Below, in pieces: positions 44,670 to 55,519 of a stretch of DNA of 64,000 nt. The number at the start of each line of letters is the position of its first letter. Position 1 is the first letter of the stretch. This DNA is from Bryoerythrophyllum caledonicum. Lineage: Eukaryota > Streptophyta > Bryopsida > Pottiales > Pottiaceae. A model generated the notes under the pieces. The model was not told the DNA's origin and searched no databases. It saw only the letters and a list, made by a program, of their open reading frames with translations. The stretch spans positions 12,957,807 to 13,021,806 of the forward strand of contig OZ020520.1 of assembly GCA_963971425.1 (NCBI GenBank), given 5' to 3'. Made by a program: the position numbers and the translations under genes.

Positions 44670-47071
44670 CTATTGGAGCGCAGCCAGATCCTCAGCGCTT
44701 GTCACGAGCGCCGCCACTCGTTTCTCCGCCTTCTCCACAACAAGCTCCCACTCGTCCTGCAACTCCGGCAGCTGCTTTCGCATCAGCTCCACAGCCAGGC
44801 ACGTCGCCCACACCTCCTTCGAAACCTTCACTCCAGGCTTGGCCTTGTGCAGCTCCTTCACAGTGGTGGAGAACAGGGCAGCAATGGCAGAGTTGAGAAG
44901 AAACAAACCGTCGAACTGCTGGTGCTGCAGAATGGAGCGCAACCGTGCATGCGAGTCACGAGACGAGAGCCCTGCTTCTTCCTTGCTACCCTCCATCTCC
45001 GGCTCCATCCTACGTTCCAGACGTCGTCGTCTGAATGTTGGTGCTGGCGGTGCGCAGGCACTAGCTGCTGAACACTGCATACGCCTTGTAGGTCCCAATG
45101 CATACACGTCGTCGTGAGTGAAGCGCTGCTGGCTCTCTGAGTCGATGGCAACCCAGCTCGTGTGCGTCGACGACAGGTTGTATTTGAGTGCGAGCTCCAG
45201 AATCTTGTGCTTCGTGAGCTCGGAGACGAGGTTGGTGCTCAACGGAAGGTCTGTGTACTTCTTGCCCTCTTCAGTCGTGACGTGCACACCGTTGAGTCCC
45301 TTCTCGCTGGCGTCTCGTCCCAAAGCGTGGATGCATGAGGAGCCCTCCTCCAAATCCCGCACCAGGGCGCGCGCTGCCAGCGCGTGAAGCATCGTCTCGC
45401 CAGGATCTTGAAGGGAGCCCACCTTTACTATGAGCTCCACTGGTCCGTCTGGGGTGAGGACTTGCAGATTGAGCTCCTTGGGAACCGGGGTTGTTGGCAA
45501 AAGGATTGCGTACATTGTGAACCTTGCACCTCGGTAGAGCGCTGGCGCCTTAAACGGAGCTTTCTGGATTGGAATGACGACGTTGGGGAGCGGAACGGTA
45601 GGAGGAGGAGAAGCCACCTGCGGAGAAGTGATGGTCGGTTTGGGAGCTGGCGCCACCGGCTCGGGTTCGGGCACCACCTCGGACTCGACCATTTCGAAAT
45701 CCTCTTGGCTCGCATCCGTCCACTGCACGGTCAGATCAGTGACAGGCGGCATCAGCGCCGCTTTCAGCATATTCACCACTTTCGTCTCCATTCGCTCTCC
45801 CTCCACGACGTGCTGGGCGTACCCGCCGCCGGCCCTGGCGACCGATTCAATGAGGTGATGGGAGACAGAGGCGCCCACACCCAACGAGAAGACTCTCACG
45901 AAGGAGCTGCTCTTTTCGCCCTCCTCCACGGCCTCTCTCACGACCTCCACCAGGGTGTCTACGTCCCAAATCCTCCCGTCCGTGAGCAGGAAGATCTGCG
46001 TTGGCACGTCGCGACGGCGGCGTTGGAGGGCCTCCTGGAATGCGCGTATGAGATGCTCTTCTTCAGCGAATCTGCGTCGTATGGCGCCGACGTGGGGAAG
46101 AGCGCCTCGTGAGTACACCCGAATCCAATCACGTTGAAGCAGTGGTTCTCAACAGGGATGGATCGCAGGAAAAGCTCCAGCACCTCGCCTGCCTGCTTGA
46201 TCTGGGAGCCGTTCAATGAGCCCGACCTGTCAACTAGAAAAATGAGCTCTGAGTTTCGCAGAGCTTTGAGCTCAAACCATGGCGCAAACGTCAACGAAAT
46301 TGCGTGCGTTCCATCTCTCGGGTGGCGTTCCACTGATGTACGCGGCGCGTCCAGTCCCTGCGACTCCACAACAACAACAAGGTCCTTGTCGAGAAATGCA
46401 TCTGCCGTCAAGCGCACCCTCGCTCGATTCGGCTCAGAACGATCGTCACTCCCACTGCCAAGATGAACCTGAATGGTGTGGGAAGGCGACTGAATCGAAG
46501 TGATCGGCTTCGACATGGCGCAGCAAATGCTCACCAACAGCTTGGAAGCCGAGGAGTCCACATTAGACGCGCTCACGGGGGTGGCGCCGTAACGAGGCGC
46601 GACGGCGGTGGGCAGCACAAACCGCACCAGCTGATTCTCATCCGCGTCCTGCTTGATCTCCGAGACGAGAGTTATGCGAATGACGATTTTGTGCTCCGGT
46701 GGGATGTTTCCGATGGACGCCTGGAACACGTCCGGGCGCTCCTGCTCCAGCAGACTCGCCACCTTCCCGGCCTGCACGGCCTCGTCGTACTCCTGCCGCG
46801 CCGCGCCTCGCTCCTCCACCCGGCCAACGACCTTCCTGCCGTCCACCTCCGCCTCGAATCCCGACACCGCCACGCCCTCGTGCAAAGGGAAGGCGTACAC
46901 TGCTTCAATGGCGGCGTCCTTGCGCGGGTTCAGAAACGTCTGTGTCAAGGTATACTCTGCGACTGCGTCCCGGATCAGACCTTCCACCGACACATCCTCC
47001 AGTGGCGCCCTGAATTCATCACTACTCCCAGTTCCAATGACAATGAAATATATGCAACTCATCTTGAACAA
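44670..47071 (-). pseudogene. VIT and von Willebrand factor A domain protein, frameshifted
   Basis: The upstream frame (47071-about 46060) holds a VIT domain (APLEDVSVEGLIRDAVAEYT, NIPPEHKIVIRITLVSEIKQ) and the start of a vWA domain with its MIDAS motif in FLVDRSGSLNGSQIKQ. At about 46050-46090, after SLKKSISYA, the frame shifts and the usual D.GGT segment of vWA is lost. The second frame then continues from EALQRRRRDVPTQIFLLTDG to a C terminus at 44670. Together about 800 codons look like one intron-free vWA5A-type gene broken by a single deletion. The first residues (MFKMSCIYFIVIG) look non-native: an acceptor-like GAATTCAG precedes the conserved part, so a 5' exon may be missing. A sequencing indel could mimic the frameshift. 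Confidence 0.8.
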
Positions 47072-48758
47072 ATTGACTGTGAGACAACCAACATATTCTA
47101 CCTCAGCACGACATACAACAGCAGCTCTTTAATACTGATCAATCGGAAACGCAGGTGAAAAATCAACAGTTGTCTGTTCATTGCACGTTAGGAGGGGAAG
47201 GTGAAAATAGGAAGGTGGAAGATCAACAGTTGTCTATTCAATACACGTTGGAATGGGATGGTAGTCGCGGAAGACACCAAAAACTGAACTTGCCGTTGTT
47301 GTGCTTTATTCAACAGGTTCTGACGAATGCTCTTCGCTAATATTATCTGCAAAAACCCGAGTCCGAGGAGGAATTAATGCTAGTTTGCAGGTGGATTGTT
47401 ATCATGAATGAATAGCATGGGAGACAATAAACGTTTAGCTTAACCCTTAAACGCCGAAGCAGCCAGAAATTGGCTTCTCAGCTGACATTGTTGGATGAGA
47501 ATCAACGAAAACAACTGTATTTCATCCATTTATTATTTTAGAGTTCCTTGTGTGTACAAGCGTTAGATGACGATGAAACTGGCCTCCTTGAGGTAATCAT
47601 GTTTTATCTAAGAAAGAAAATGCTTGTGACATGGATTTCTATACAGTGAAATTGAGAAACTTCTAGCTTTAGCTCTAGGTCTAAATTCAAGCCATCAAAA
47701 TGATATTTTGAGTCCAACTAATGAAATGAAGCTAATGATGTCTAGTTTCCATACCATTTTGAAAATTTTAAAAAATACATAAAATTGAATAAGTTATTGC
47801 AATTTGAACTTGGACCTATAACCATGGTTCCAATTTTAGCCAAACAATACATAATTCTATAATATTTTAAATACATAATTCCAAAATATTTTAAATATAT
47901 TGAAAGATTTTATTTTAAAATACAATACTTGTTTTTGCATCCTTTTTTTACAATCACAATTCTATGTTTTAAATTAATGGTTACTTAACTAACACCAAAT
48001 GTGAACACGTCAATATTTAACCACCGCCAAAATTACAATTATTGACAACTAGTGTTTTGATTGACATTTGATGTTGTTACATTAGTAGAATATTTTCATT
48101 TAGAGTTCAAATTTGGAATTAGTATTGCAATATCAATATTAGTGTACTGTAATTGATTGCATGTCAACAAAGATTGCAAATCACTTAGGTGTAAGTTCAT
48201 TTACGAGGTAAGTTGAAGGTTAATGCAAATTTGCATAATTTTGGATATCCCATTGATGCGCGCCACAAAGTGTTGGAAAGTTGTCATTTGGAGTTGTACA
48301 ATTTGGTCTAGGATGTTTAACACCCCTAAAGGATTGGGCCTTATGCTTTAACAAAACCACGACAAAATTGTCACTTTGACATGAGATATTATTAGACTAA
48401 TTGAAACACCCATATAGTATTTTCAACAATAGGATCTTTAAGCTAACTACTACAAGAAGACATGCAAAAACTTTTGCAAAATTTGACCGTGCGGTCTGTA
48501 AGATACTTGCAATTGAATAGTACAAATCTATTTTTTTCATTGTGCCCGCACAAGGCCAACATATGTGACTCAAGATAACGGCATATCTTCTACTTCACAT
48601 TGCATAAACCCAATGGATCTATGTTCTACCTTTTGGTAGGTCATCGCATGCCAAAAATCACATGTAATGGAGGTGTTTTACGATAAGAAAAATGGACGTG
48701 CAATGACTAATGGTATTGAAAGTGGCCCTTTACTTAGGAAAGACATTTTATTTCTTAA
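47072..48758. other. AT-rich noncoding region; one-sided piggyBac-like terminus at 47444
   Basis: TTAA followed by CCCTTAAACGCCG (47444-47456) differs at only two positions from the 13-bp terminus of the 13-kb element, but I found no matching right end. Another TTAA-associated CCCCTAAAGG at about 48325 may be the left end of an old MITE that ends at 50112. No coding sequence. Confidence 0.45.
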
Positions 48759-49702
48759 CCCCTAAGGTACTGTGAGAGTTTTACACCAAAAACACTTCAA
48801 AATTAATGGATTCTAGTGCAATGAATAAAGAAGGTAACAAAACTTTGACTTTTAGTTCTGACAGTAGGATCTCAATAAAGGCTTATTAAGTAATACATGA
48901 ATAAAATTTCATAAACTTTGACCGCACGGATTGAAAGATTATAGTGTTTGAAGTCAAGCAAATGGTTCATTTTCTTCCCTGCGTTTAGTGGATCAGCAAA
49001 CTTTGACTTCGATTGGTGTCAAAATTTTCACTACACAAGGTCTAAATCTATTACCATCTTGTTAAGCATGATGTTAGCTCCTTACACACCAATTTTTAGA
49101 GGTAGAGGCAGGGTGTAGCATATTCAAAACAAGTGTGCAAGGAGTAGAGGCTCAAAAATTGTTAATTCACACTTTAATTTTTTTTTAACTTAATATATTT
49201 TTGATTGATATTCCGAATGGTTAATAAGAAGGTTTACATTACATATTGTTGTGGAAAAAATAAAAAGTGAAAAATATGAAGATCTCTAGGTTTTATGTGG
49301 AAAAGAAGAAGTTTTTTTGGTACCTTGCCCGACAATGAGTGACAATGTGTGAAAATGTTTGACTTGGGTTGGTATGCTATTTTTCACTAAAGACAAGAAC
49401 TTTTTTTTGACAATATGAAGGGAAATAATATTACTTGCGAGTACTCAAAATCTCACTTTCAATAGAGTGTCCTATCAATAGTTTTAGGAGGTGCCGGAGG
49501 TGCCCGCCCTCCCCATTTACAGTTCAAAACCCTATAACTTTTTCATCAAATGTCCAATTTAGGAAAAAAATTGTTTTCCCACTAAGGTCTTGGTAATGTC
49601 TTTCTATAGTTAAAATTTCAAAGAAGAATGTTGGAAATTGACAGCATAGGAACCTGACCGAACTTTCAAAAAGCCCATTTTTGACACTTGGTACCTTAGG
49701 GG
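48759..49702 (+). mobile_element. TTAA-flanked MITE, copy 3 (complete)
   Basis: The left end CCCCTAAGGTAC and right end GTACCTTAGGGG are a perfect 12-bp inverted repeat. They are bounded by TTAA at 48755-48758 and 49703-49706. The 944-bp noncoding body is nearly identical to copy 4 outside the latter's insertions, so the two are recent relatives. Confidence 0.9.
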
Positions 49703-50112
49703 TTAAATAGAAAAATGATTGTTGGATCTAAAATCCAAACGATAAACAGATCTCTTAAGATTTATTCTAACAATTGAAAAAACATTATATGTTTTTATGT
49801 GAAAATTATGGAGGTTGCCAAGAACTTTCAATTCACTACTATCCGCCTCTAAATTGTCAACCCTACAATAGCACTATTCATCTCTTCAGTACCTCGCCGA
49901 GCTGCCAAAAAAATGGAGTTTTTGATGTTTGAAGCACGATGAATTTGTCTCTATAAGTCCAAAAATAGAAAGAAACAAATTCCTTGGAGATATAATCCTT
50001 ATTCCTATTCTCACTAAAAAAAATTCAAGAAGTTATCTCCAAACATGGATCTCCTGGAACCTGCCCTAAATCAAATTGTACCCCACACATACAAATGGTT
50101 CTCTAGGGGTTA
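49703..50112. other. right part of an older related MITE
   Basis: The end of this stretch (GGAACCTGCCCTAAATC followed by GGTTCTCTAGGGG and TTAA) matches the right end of copy 2. Copy 3 may have inserted into this older element. Confidence 0.5.
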
Positions 50113-50587
50113 AGAAGCCTCCAAAGTGAATGGGAGGGTGAGGGTCTCCCTTTACACCCATGAGTTCAAATTATGGGTTAAATTATATGAAAGAGATCAT
50201 ATGGCTATGATGGTGGCAACAAACTTAGAGAACTTGGTGAAGTTCAACTTGATTTCCATCCTCAAAGGCACTAGTGAACTTCAAACAACTTGAGTCTTAA
50301 ACATACTTTCTACTTTGTAGTCCGAGTTTGGACAATTGAGAAGTTGCGTCTATTGCAATGTGAATGAGGATTGTGGACCTTTGCATCACTCTCATTAGGT
50401 TCAAATACAATACTCAAAGCAAAGGGCTCAAGGAGGCGGCTGGCATCCCTCCTAGCCCCTAAGGTACCAAGGCAGTTTTACACCAAAAACACTTCAAAAT
50501 TAATGGATTCTAGTGCAATGAATAAAGAAGGTAACAAAAACTTTTATTTTTAGTTCTAACCGTAGGATCTCAATAAAGGCTTATTAA

Positions 50588-51462
50588 TCATACTACTAAA
50601 ATCATAATCCACGCAGTGAACCACGTAACGATCAACCACGCAGTGAACCGTGCAGTGAACTATAGAAACACTGCAGTCAACCGCGCAGTTAATTGCACAG
50701 CCAACCGCGTAGTGAATCAAGTTTTTTTTTTTTTTTTTTTGTAAAATATAAACTACATTGAAATGATTGGACTATTGCGTTGCAAAGCAAGCGCCAATTG
50801 CTAATTATTGTGTGGTTTATTGCACAGTTTTGAAATTTAGGGTCTTGAGTTTCTTGGTGTGTGAAATTTGCATTTGTGTGTTGCAATTTGTGCTCTTGAT
50901 TACAAATTTGACGTTAAAAATATTTTTTGAGTTAAGCACTTAAAGATTGAATTGTAAATTATGAGTTGTAAACTTGGAGTACAAAAGTTGTGAAGTTGGA
51001 GTTGTGATCCTGGAGGTTGGCATACAAAGTTGGAGTTGCAAAATTGCATATTTGAGTTGTGGAGATTGAAATTACAAGTTTTGAGGTGAGATTGCAAGTT
51101 TTGAGATTGTAATTGCAAATTGAGTTTGTGGGTGTGTGAAATTGAGATTGTAATTGCAAGTTGAGTTTGTGGGTGTGTGAAATTTGCATTTGTGTGTTGC
51201 AATTTGTGCTTATCCAAAACAAATTTGAAACTCTTTACTACAAATTTGACGTTCAAAACATTTTGAAATTCCATGTTAAAATGCAAAAAATCTAAAACCT
51301 AATTTTTTTTTCTATTACATTATTAAAACCCATGCATAGGTCTCAAAGACATATTTTTATTTTATGTAGATTGTTGTTACCTTTTTTTTAAATATTTTGT
51401 AATACAAAAACTACATTAAAATGGTTGAACTAATGCGTTGCAAAGCAAGCGCCAACTGCTAG
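50588..51462 (+). mobile_element. small non-autonomous Helitron nested in MITE copy 4
   Basis: It begins TCATACTACTAAAATC after an A and ends CCAACTGCTAG before a T. These are the 5'-TC, 3'-CTRR and A|T insertion rules of Helitrons. A GC-rich hairpin (GCGTTGC AAA GCAAGCGC) sits just before the CTAG end. The interior has CACGCAGTGAACC repeats and long AT-rich text, with no Rep/helicase. A second near-identical terminus occurs at 50779-50804. Confidence 0.75.
50779..50804 (+). repeat. internal second Helitron 3' terminus
   Basis: GCGTTGCAAAGCAAGCGCC followed by AATTGCTAA repeats the hairpin and CTRR end of the 51462 terminus almost exactly, and is itself followed by T. The shorter possible element would be 50588-50804 (217 bp). 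Confidence 0.65.
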
Positions 51463-51466
51463 TTAA

Positions 51467-51681
51467 CCCCTAAAGGACCAGAGTCTCCTTTGGGGGGATT
51501 CCTTGATTTTTGGGCAAGTTCCTAAAATTTAAAAAAAATTCAATTTTCTTTGAATTTTTTAATCTAGATTGCCTTTGATAAGAGCTTCGTGGACATATTT
51601 TTATTTTATTTTTTGGATTTGTGGTTTGAAAGTTAGTACCACTTATAGTTTTTGAGGGAAATTGTCAAGGAACTTTAGGGG
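51467..51681 (-). mobile_element. 215-bp internally deleted MITE nested in copy 4
   Basis: CCCCTAAAGGACC and GGAACTTTAGGGG ends are flanked by TTAA (51463-51466, 51682-51685). Its body (GATAAGAGCTTCGTGGA, TTTTTGGATTTGTGGTTTG) matches the start of MITE copy 1. It is therefore a deletion derivative of that subfamily. Confidence 0.85.
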
Positions 51682-52714
51682 TTAAGTAATACATGTATAA
51701 AATTTCATAAACTTTGACCGCACGGATTGAAAGATTATAGTGTTTGAAGTCAAGCAAATGGTTCATTTTCTTCCCTGCGTTTAGTGGATCAGCAAACTTT
51801 GACTTCAATTGGTGTCAAAAATTTTCACTACACAAGGTCTAAATCTATTACCATCTTGTTAAGCATGATGTTAGCTCCTTACACACCAATTTTTAGAGGT
51901 AGAGGCAGGGTGTAGCATATTCAAAACAAGTGTGCAAGGAGTAGAGGCTCAAAAATTGTTAATTCACACTTTAATTTTTTTTTAACTTAATATATTTTTG
52001 ATTGATATTCCGAATGGTTAATAAGAAGGTTTACATTACATATTGTTGTGGAAAAAATAAAAAGTGAAAAATATGAAGATCTCTAGGTTTTATGTGGAAA
52101 AGAAGAAGTTTTTTTGGTACCTTGCCCGACAATGAGTGACAATGTGTGAAAATGTTTGACTTGGGTTGGTATGCTATTTTTCACTAAAGACAAGAACTTT
52201 TTTTGACAATATGAAGGGAAATAATATTACTTGCGAGTACTCAAAATCTCACTTTCAATAGAGCGTCCTATCAAAAGTTTTTGGAGGTGCCGGAGGTCCC
52301 GCCCTCCCCATTTGAAATTAAAAACCCTATAACTTTTTCATCAAATGTCCAATTTAGGAAAAAATTGTTTTCCCACTAAGGTCTTGGTAATGCCCTTCTA
52401 TGACAAGAATTTCAAAGATGAATGTTTGAAATTGACAGCATAGGAACCTGACCAAATTTTCAAAAAGCCCGTTTTTGACACTTGGTCCTTTAGAGGCTAG
52501 ACGAGCTATGGCGAGGACCCTCTACATAGGGGTATATGTATATTCAAATAATTAAATACATATATTCCGATGTATTTGTCATATACATGTATCTAGATAC
52601 ACTAATTCACGTTGTTGCTAATGGCGCATTTATTGCTTATTGTAGCTTCTCTATGCATAACTCATTTATGAATTAAGGCATATTTGGAATATAGAATACA
52701 ACTGAATACATGTA

Positions 52715-54249
52715 CATTCTAACCTTGATAATATCACACTTGTTAATAGAACACCTTGATATTGTCACCCAAAACCTTGAAACGGATTTTCGTAGTGTAA
52801 AACTCCCTTGTTAATATCACTATCACCCTTGATAATATCACATTTTTTTTTCAAAATTTGTAGTGTAAGTGTGACAATATAAAAAATGGATGGATGAATA
52901 AGCATAGATGATGTCCTATCTCGTCGGAATGTTGTACTGTATGTACAAGTGAGGGTGATTTGTGGATGAAAAATGTGGGCAAATCATAGATATTGGTGAG
53001 GACGAGAGTTCTGGGAAGTGCAAGGGTTTCGAGCTCGAACCAGCATGACTCTGGAGAATATGAGGGTTTCCTTGCGGCGACCGTTTTCCCGAGAGTTTCC
53101 TTGCGGTGGCATTGTCCCGAGGATATCTGCAAGCTGTGCCGGATTGTAAAGGTGGGGTCGTGATAAGTCCGCAAGTTGGGTCGCAGGTTGTTGGAGTGTG
53201 GAGGATGCGATCAAGTCGTTGGGTCGCAGGTCGCAAGTTGTTGGGTTGAATCATCATCTCAATCATGGCTTCTGGCAACGCGTAGCAATCAGAGTAAATC
53301 TCAATGTCGTTCTTGGACCTCCAGATGTCTTTCTTCAGAGAATCCAGAACCTTCTTTCGTCCGGTTTCCGAGGTGCCTTTGTTGTAAAGCCCCTAGATCA
53401 CTGCGAACCGATTGTTGGTTTTCCGAAACAAAGCAGCGACCCATTTGCTGCAGCGACCTACTGCACACCCCCAACGACTTGAGTTACAATTCAGCTCATG
53501 TGGGAGTAGCGACTTTTTCCTGGTACTACAACGGCCCCTGAATTTGTAAATTGCTAACAAATTGTTACTAGGTGTAGGAATCATGTGTGATCTTTAGGGT
53601 GGTACAGTACTGCACTGGTGGATTGATTAGCTCGGGTTGTGATTGTGGATTGCTATGAAGGCCTTTGAGGTAGAAATGGGCCTGAGCGGTGGGTCACCAT
53701 GAAGAATTATATGCGTTGTTGGCTTAGGCTCTGATCCGGAATTTCCTACAGAGTTTTAACAAACAAAAATTCAGATGAAGAAGAAGCCGCTCCTTCCAGA
53801 GTGTACCATATTTTTATAATTGAGACTTGCTGGAGGAGCGAGTGCTAAACCTGAGACCTAACATAATTTATGTACGTTACACCTCATCACCTGCTATGTC
53901 TCAATGATTATTTCACATGAGGTGAGATAAATAATTTATGTTAGGTCTCAATGAATTTACTAGCTTGTTATGTCCTAACATGGATGTCTCTAACTAAAAG
54001 TGATTCATTTCTTTGGTTTTTGTGAGTTATGGCATCTATTGGTGATTTATTCAAGTTGGAAAACCAAGTGTATGATAGTTTGTTGTTTTATTTAATTTTC
54101 TAACTTTTTTTTGGATTTTTTTGGGATTTTTTTTATAATATCACATTTTGCCTGAAATTGCCAAATGTGATATTATCAAAATTGTCACACCTTGATAATA
54201 TCACACTTTTGGGTGAAATGGAAGGTGTGATATTAACAAGGTTAGACTG
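52715..54249 (+). mobile_element. pogo/mariner-like element, non-autonomous
   Basis: The ends CATTCTAACCTTGATAATAT and, inverted on the right, CAGTCTAACCTTGTTAATAT are flanked by TA (52713-52714, 54250-54251). The CAGT.TAACCTTG-type terminus plus TA duplication is characteristic of the pogo/Tigger branch of Tc1/mariner. Length is 1,535 bp. Subterminal palindromes of the ATAATATCACA motif occur at both ends (54134-54180 is nearly perfect). I recognise no transposase in the central GC-richer part (52950-53550). Confidence 0.75.
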
Positions 54250-54521
54250 TACCTGTTTTGGATTACAAATACATGTCTTCCGTATATGATAACCTTGGGC
54301 GGCGCGACCAGAACAGCGTATTCCACATCGCACATCGCAAGTGAACCACGGGGTGGGAACAGTGGGAACAGTGGGGAACAGGGCCTGGAGCCATGTAGCC
54401 TGAAGCTACAGTTCGCAGAGAAATGAAGGGCGGTTGTAGATAGTACGAGTTAACGCCACGCGGTGGTTTCACAGCAACAAACCATACAGTATCCCTGACA
54501 GAACTCAAGTTTACCATAGTA

Positions 54522-54873
54522 AGGTAAGCCCCAGTAAAACCGAAAAGTTAAGGAATGTGCATGTATGGAGAGAGGAGATAATTATACTATTATTTTTCAG
54601 TGATAGCCAATAGAATTACAATTCCAACCCAAGTGATTTCATATTTTTCTGATGAAAACAAAATTAGTTATGAATTTTCAAACTGTACAGTCATGTTTAG
54701 TGGGTGGCCAACAGTAGGTACCCCCCATAACCAACGACCGAAAGTAAGGGTCTTGACTAATAACAAACCTCCATTTGGAGGTGAGTTAGTGGTAATGGGA
54801 TGGAAGAGGGTTGGATAAACCCCAATTTTAGAGGCGTTGGCTATGGGTTTTTGTTGGTTATGGGGGCTTACCT
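54522..54873. mobile_element. 352-bp TA-flanked MITE
   Basis: AGGTAAGCCCC at the left and GGGGGCTTACCT at the right form an inverted repeat that extends imperfectly further inwards. TA lies on both sides (54520-54521, 54874-54875). Noncoding. A second internal copy of the terminus (GGTACCCCCCATAACCAAC, about 54717) gives a nested inverted repeat with the right end. Confidence 0.65.
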
Positions 54874-55519
54874 TAATCCAACAAAGGAGGCAACTACGAT
54901 CACTTCCGCGGATGCATCCAGCGGGCCGCCGCGCACTGGTCACGGCAGCCGGCGTCTCCTAGCGCCGGAGCGTAGTACGCGTGACGGAGGCCTTCATGAT
55001 AAGTCATAAAATAACGACGCGGATCCAGTGACATGGATGCAGTGTGGTGGCCGGCAAATGACCTCTACAGTAGTGATCTGGAATTACAACAACTCCACCT
55101 CGCAGCTTATCATTGGTCTTCGCGCCTTCGATCTGGAGCCCGCTTCGCGCTTCGCGGCAGGCCGGCAGATCTGGTCAAAATCATGGCTCATGTGAACGTT
55201 GGGTGCTTCAACCACCGAATTTCTATACTTGGCACTTTGGCTCCGCGACTTAATTATGCCCAGCCTGGGCTTAACGTTGCCGCAGACGTTGTGGTTGAGC
55301 GTGTTTGAGGTTAGGATCAGGTTCCTCGTTTCTAGATCTTGTGCTAGTATGAATTGAAGGGCTTTTCGTTTCAGCAATTCAGCGACAGATCTTTAGCTTA
55401 CAGTGGGGTCTTAGAGAACATGAGTCGGTGTGCTTTGAGCCGAGTAGGATTGTCCTGACTCATCAGGGAATCCAGTAGCTTTTAGTGTGTTTTATGTGTG
55501 TTTTGAGCCGGGAGTTGGG

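Larger units (their letters stand above)
50456..52496 (+). mobile_element. MITE copy 4, split by nested insertions, flanked by CTAG
   Basis: The left end CCCCTAAGGTACC and right end GGTCCTTTAGAGG belong to the same family as copy 3. The 4-bp direct repeat outside is CTAG (50452-50455 and 52497-52500) rather than TTAA. Its body follows copy 3 up to GGCTTATTAA at 50587 and resumes at GTAATACATG at 51686. The 1.1 kb between is foreign. Confidence 0.85.

Noticed and set aside
45384..47158. Plus-strand frames of 150-240 codons across the VIT-vWA gene
   Set aside because: Antisense shadows; the minus strand shows domain motifs in order.
53176..53541. ORF inside the pogo-like element as a transposase
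   Set aside because: No CENP-B/HTH or DDE motif visible in any frame.
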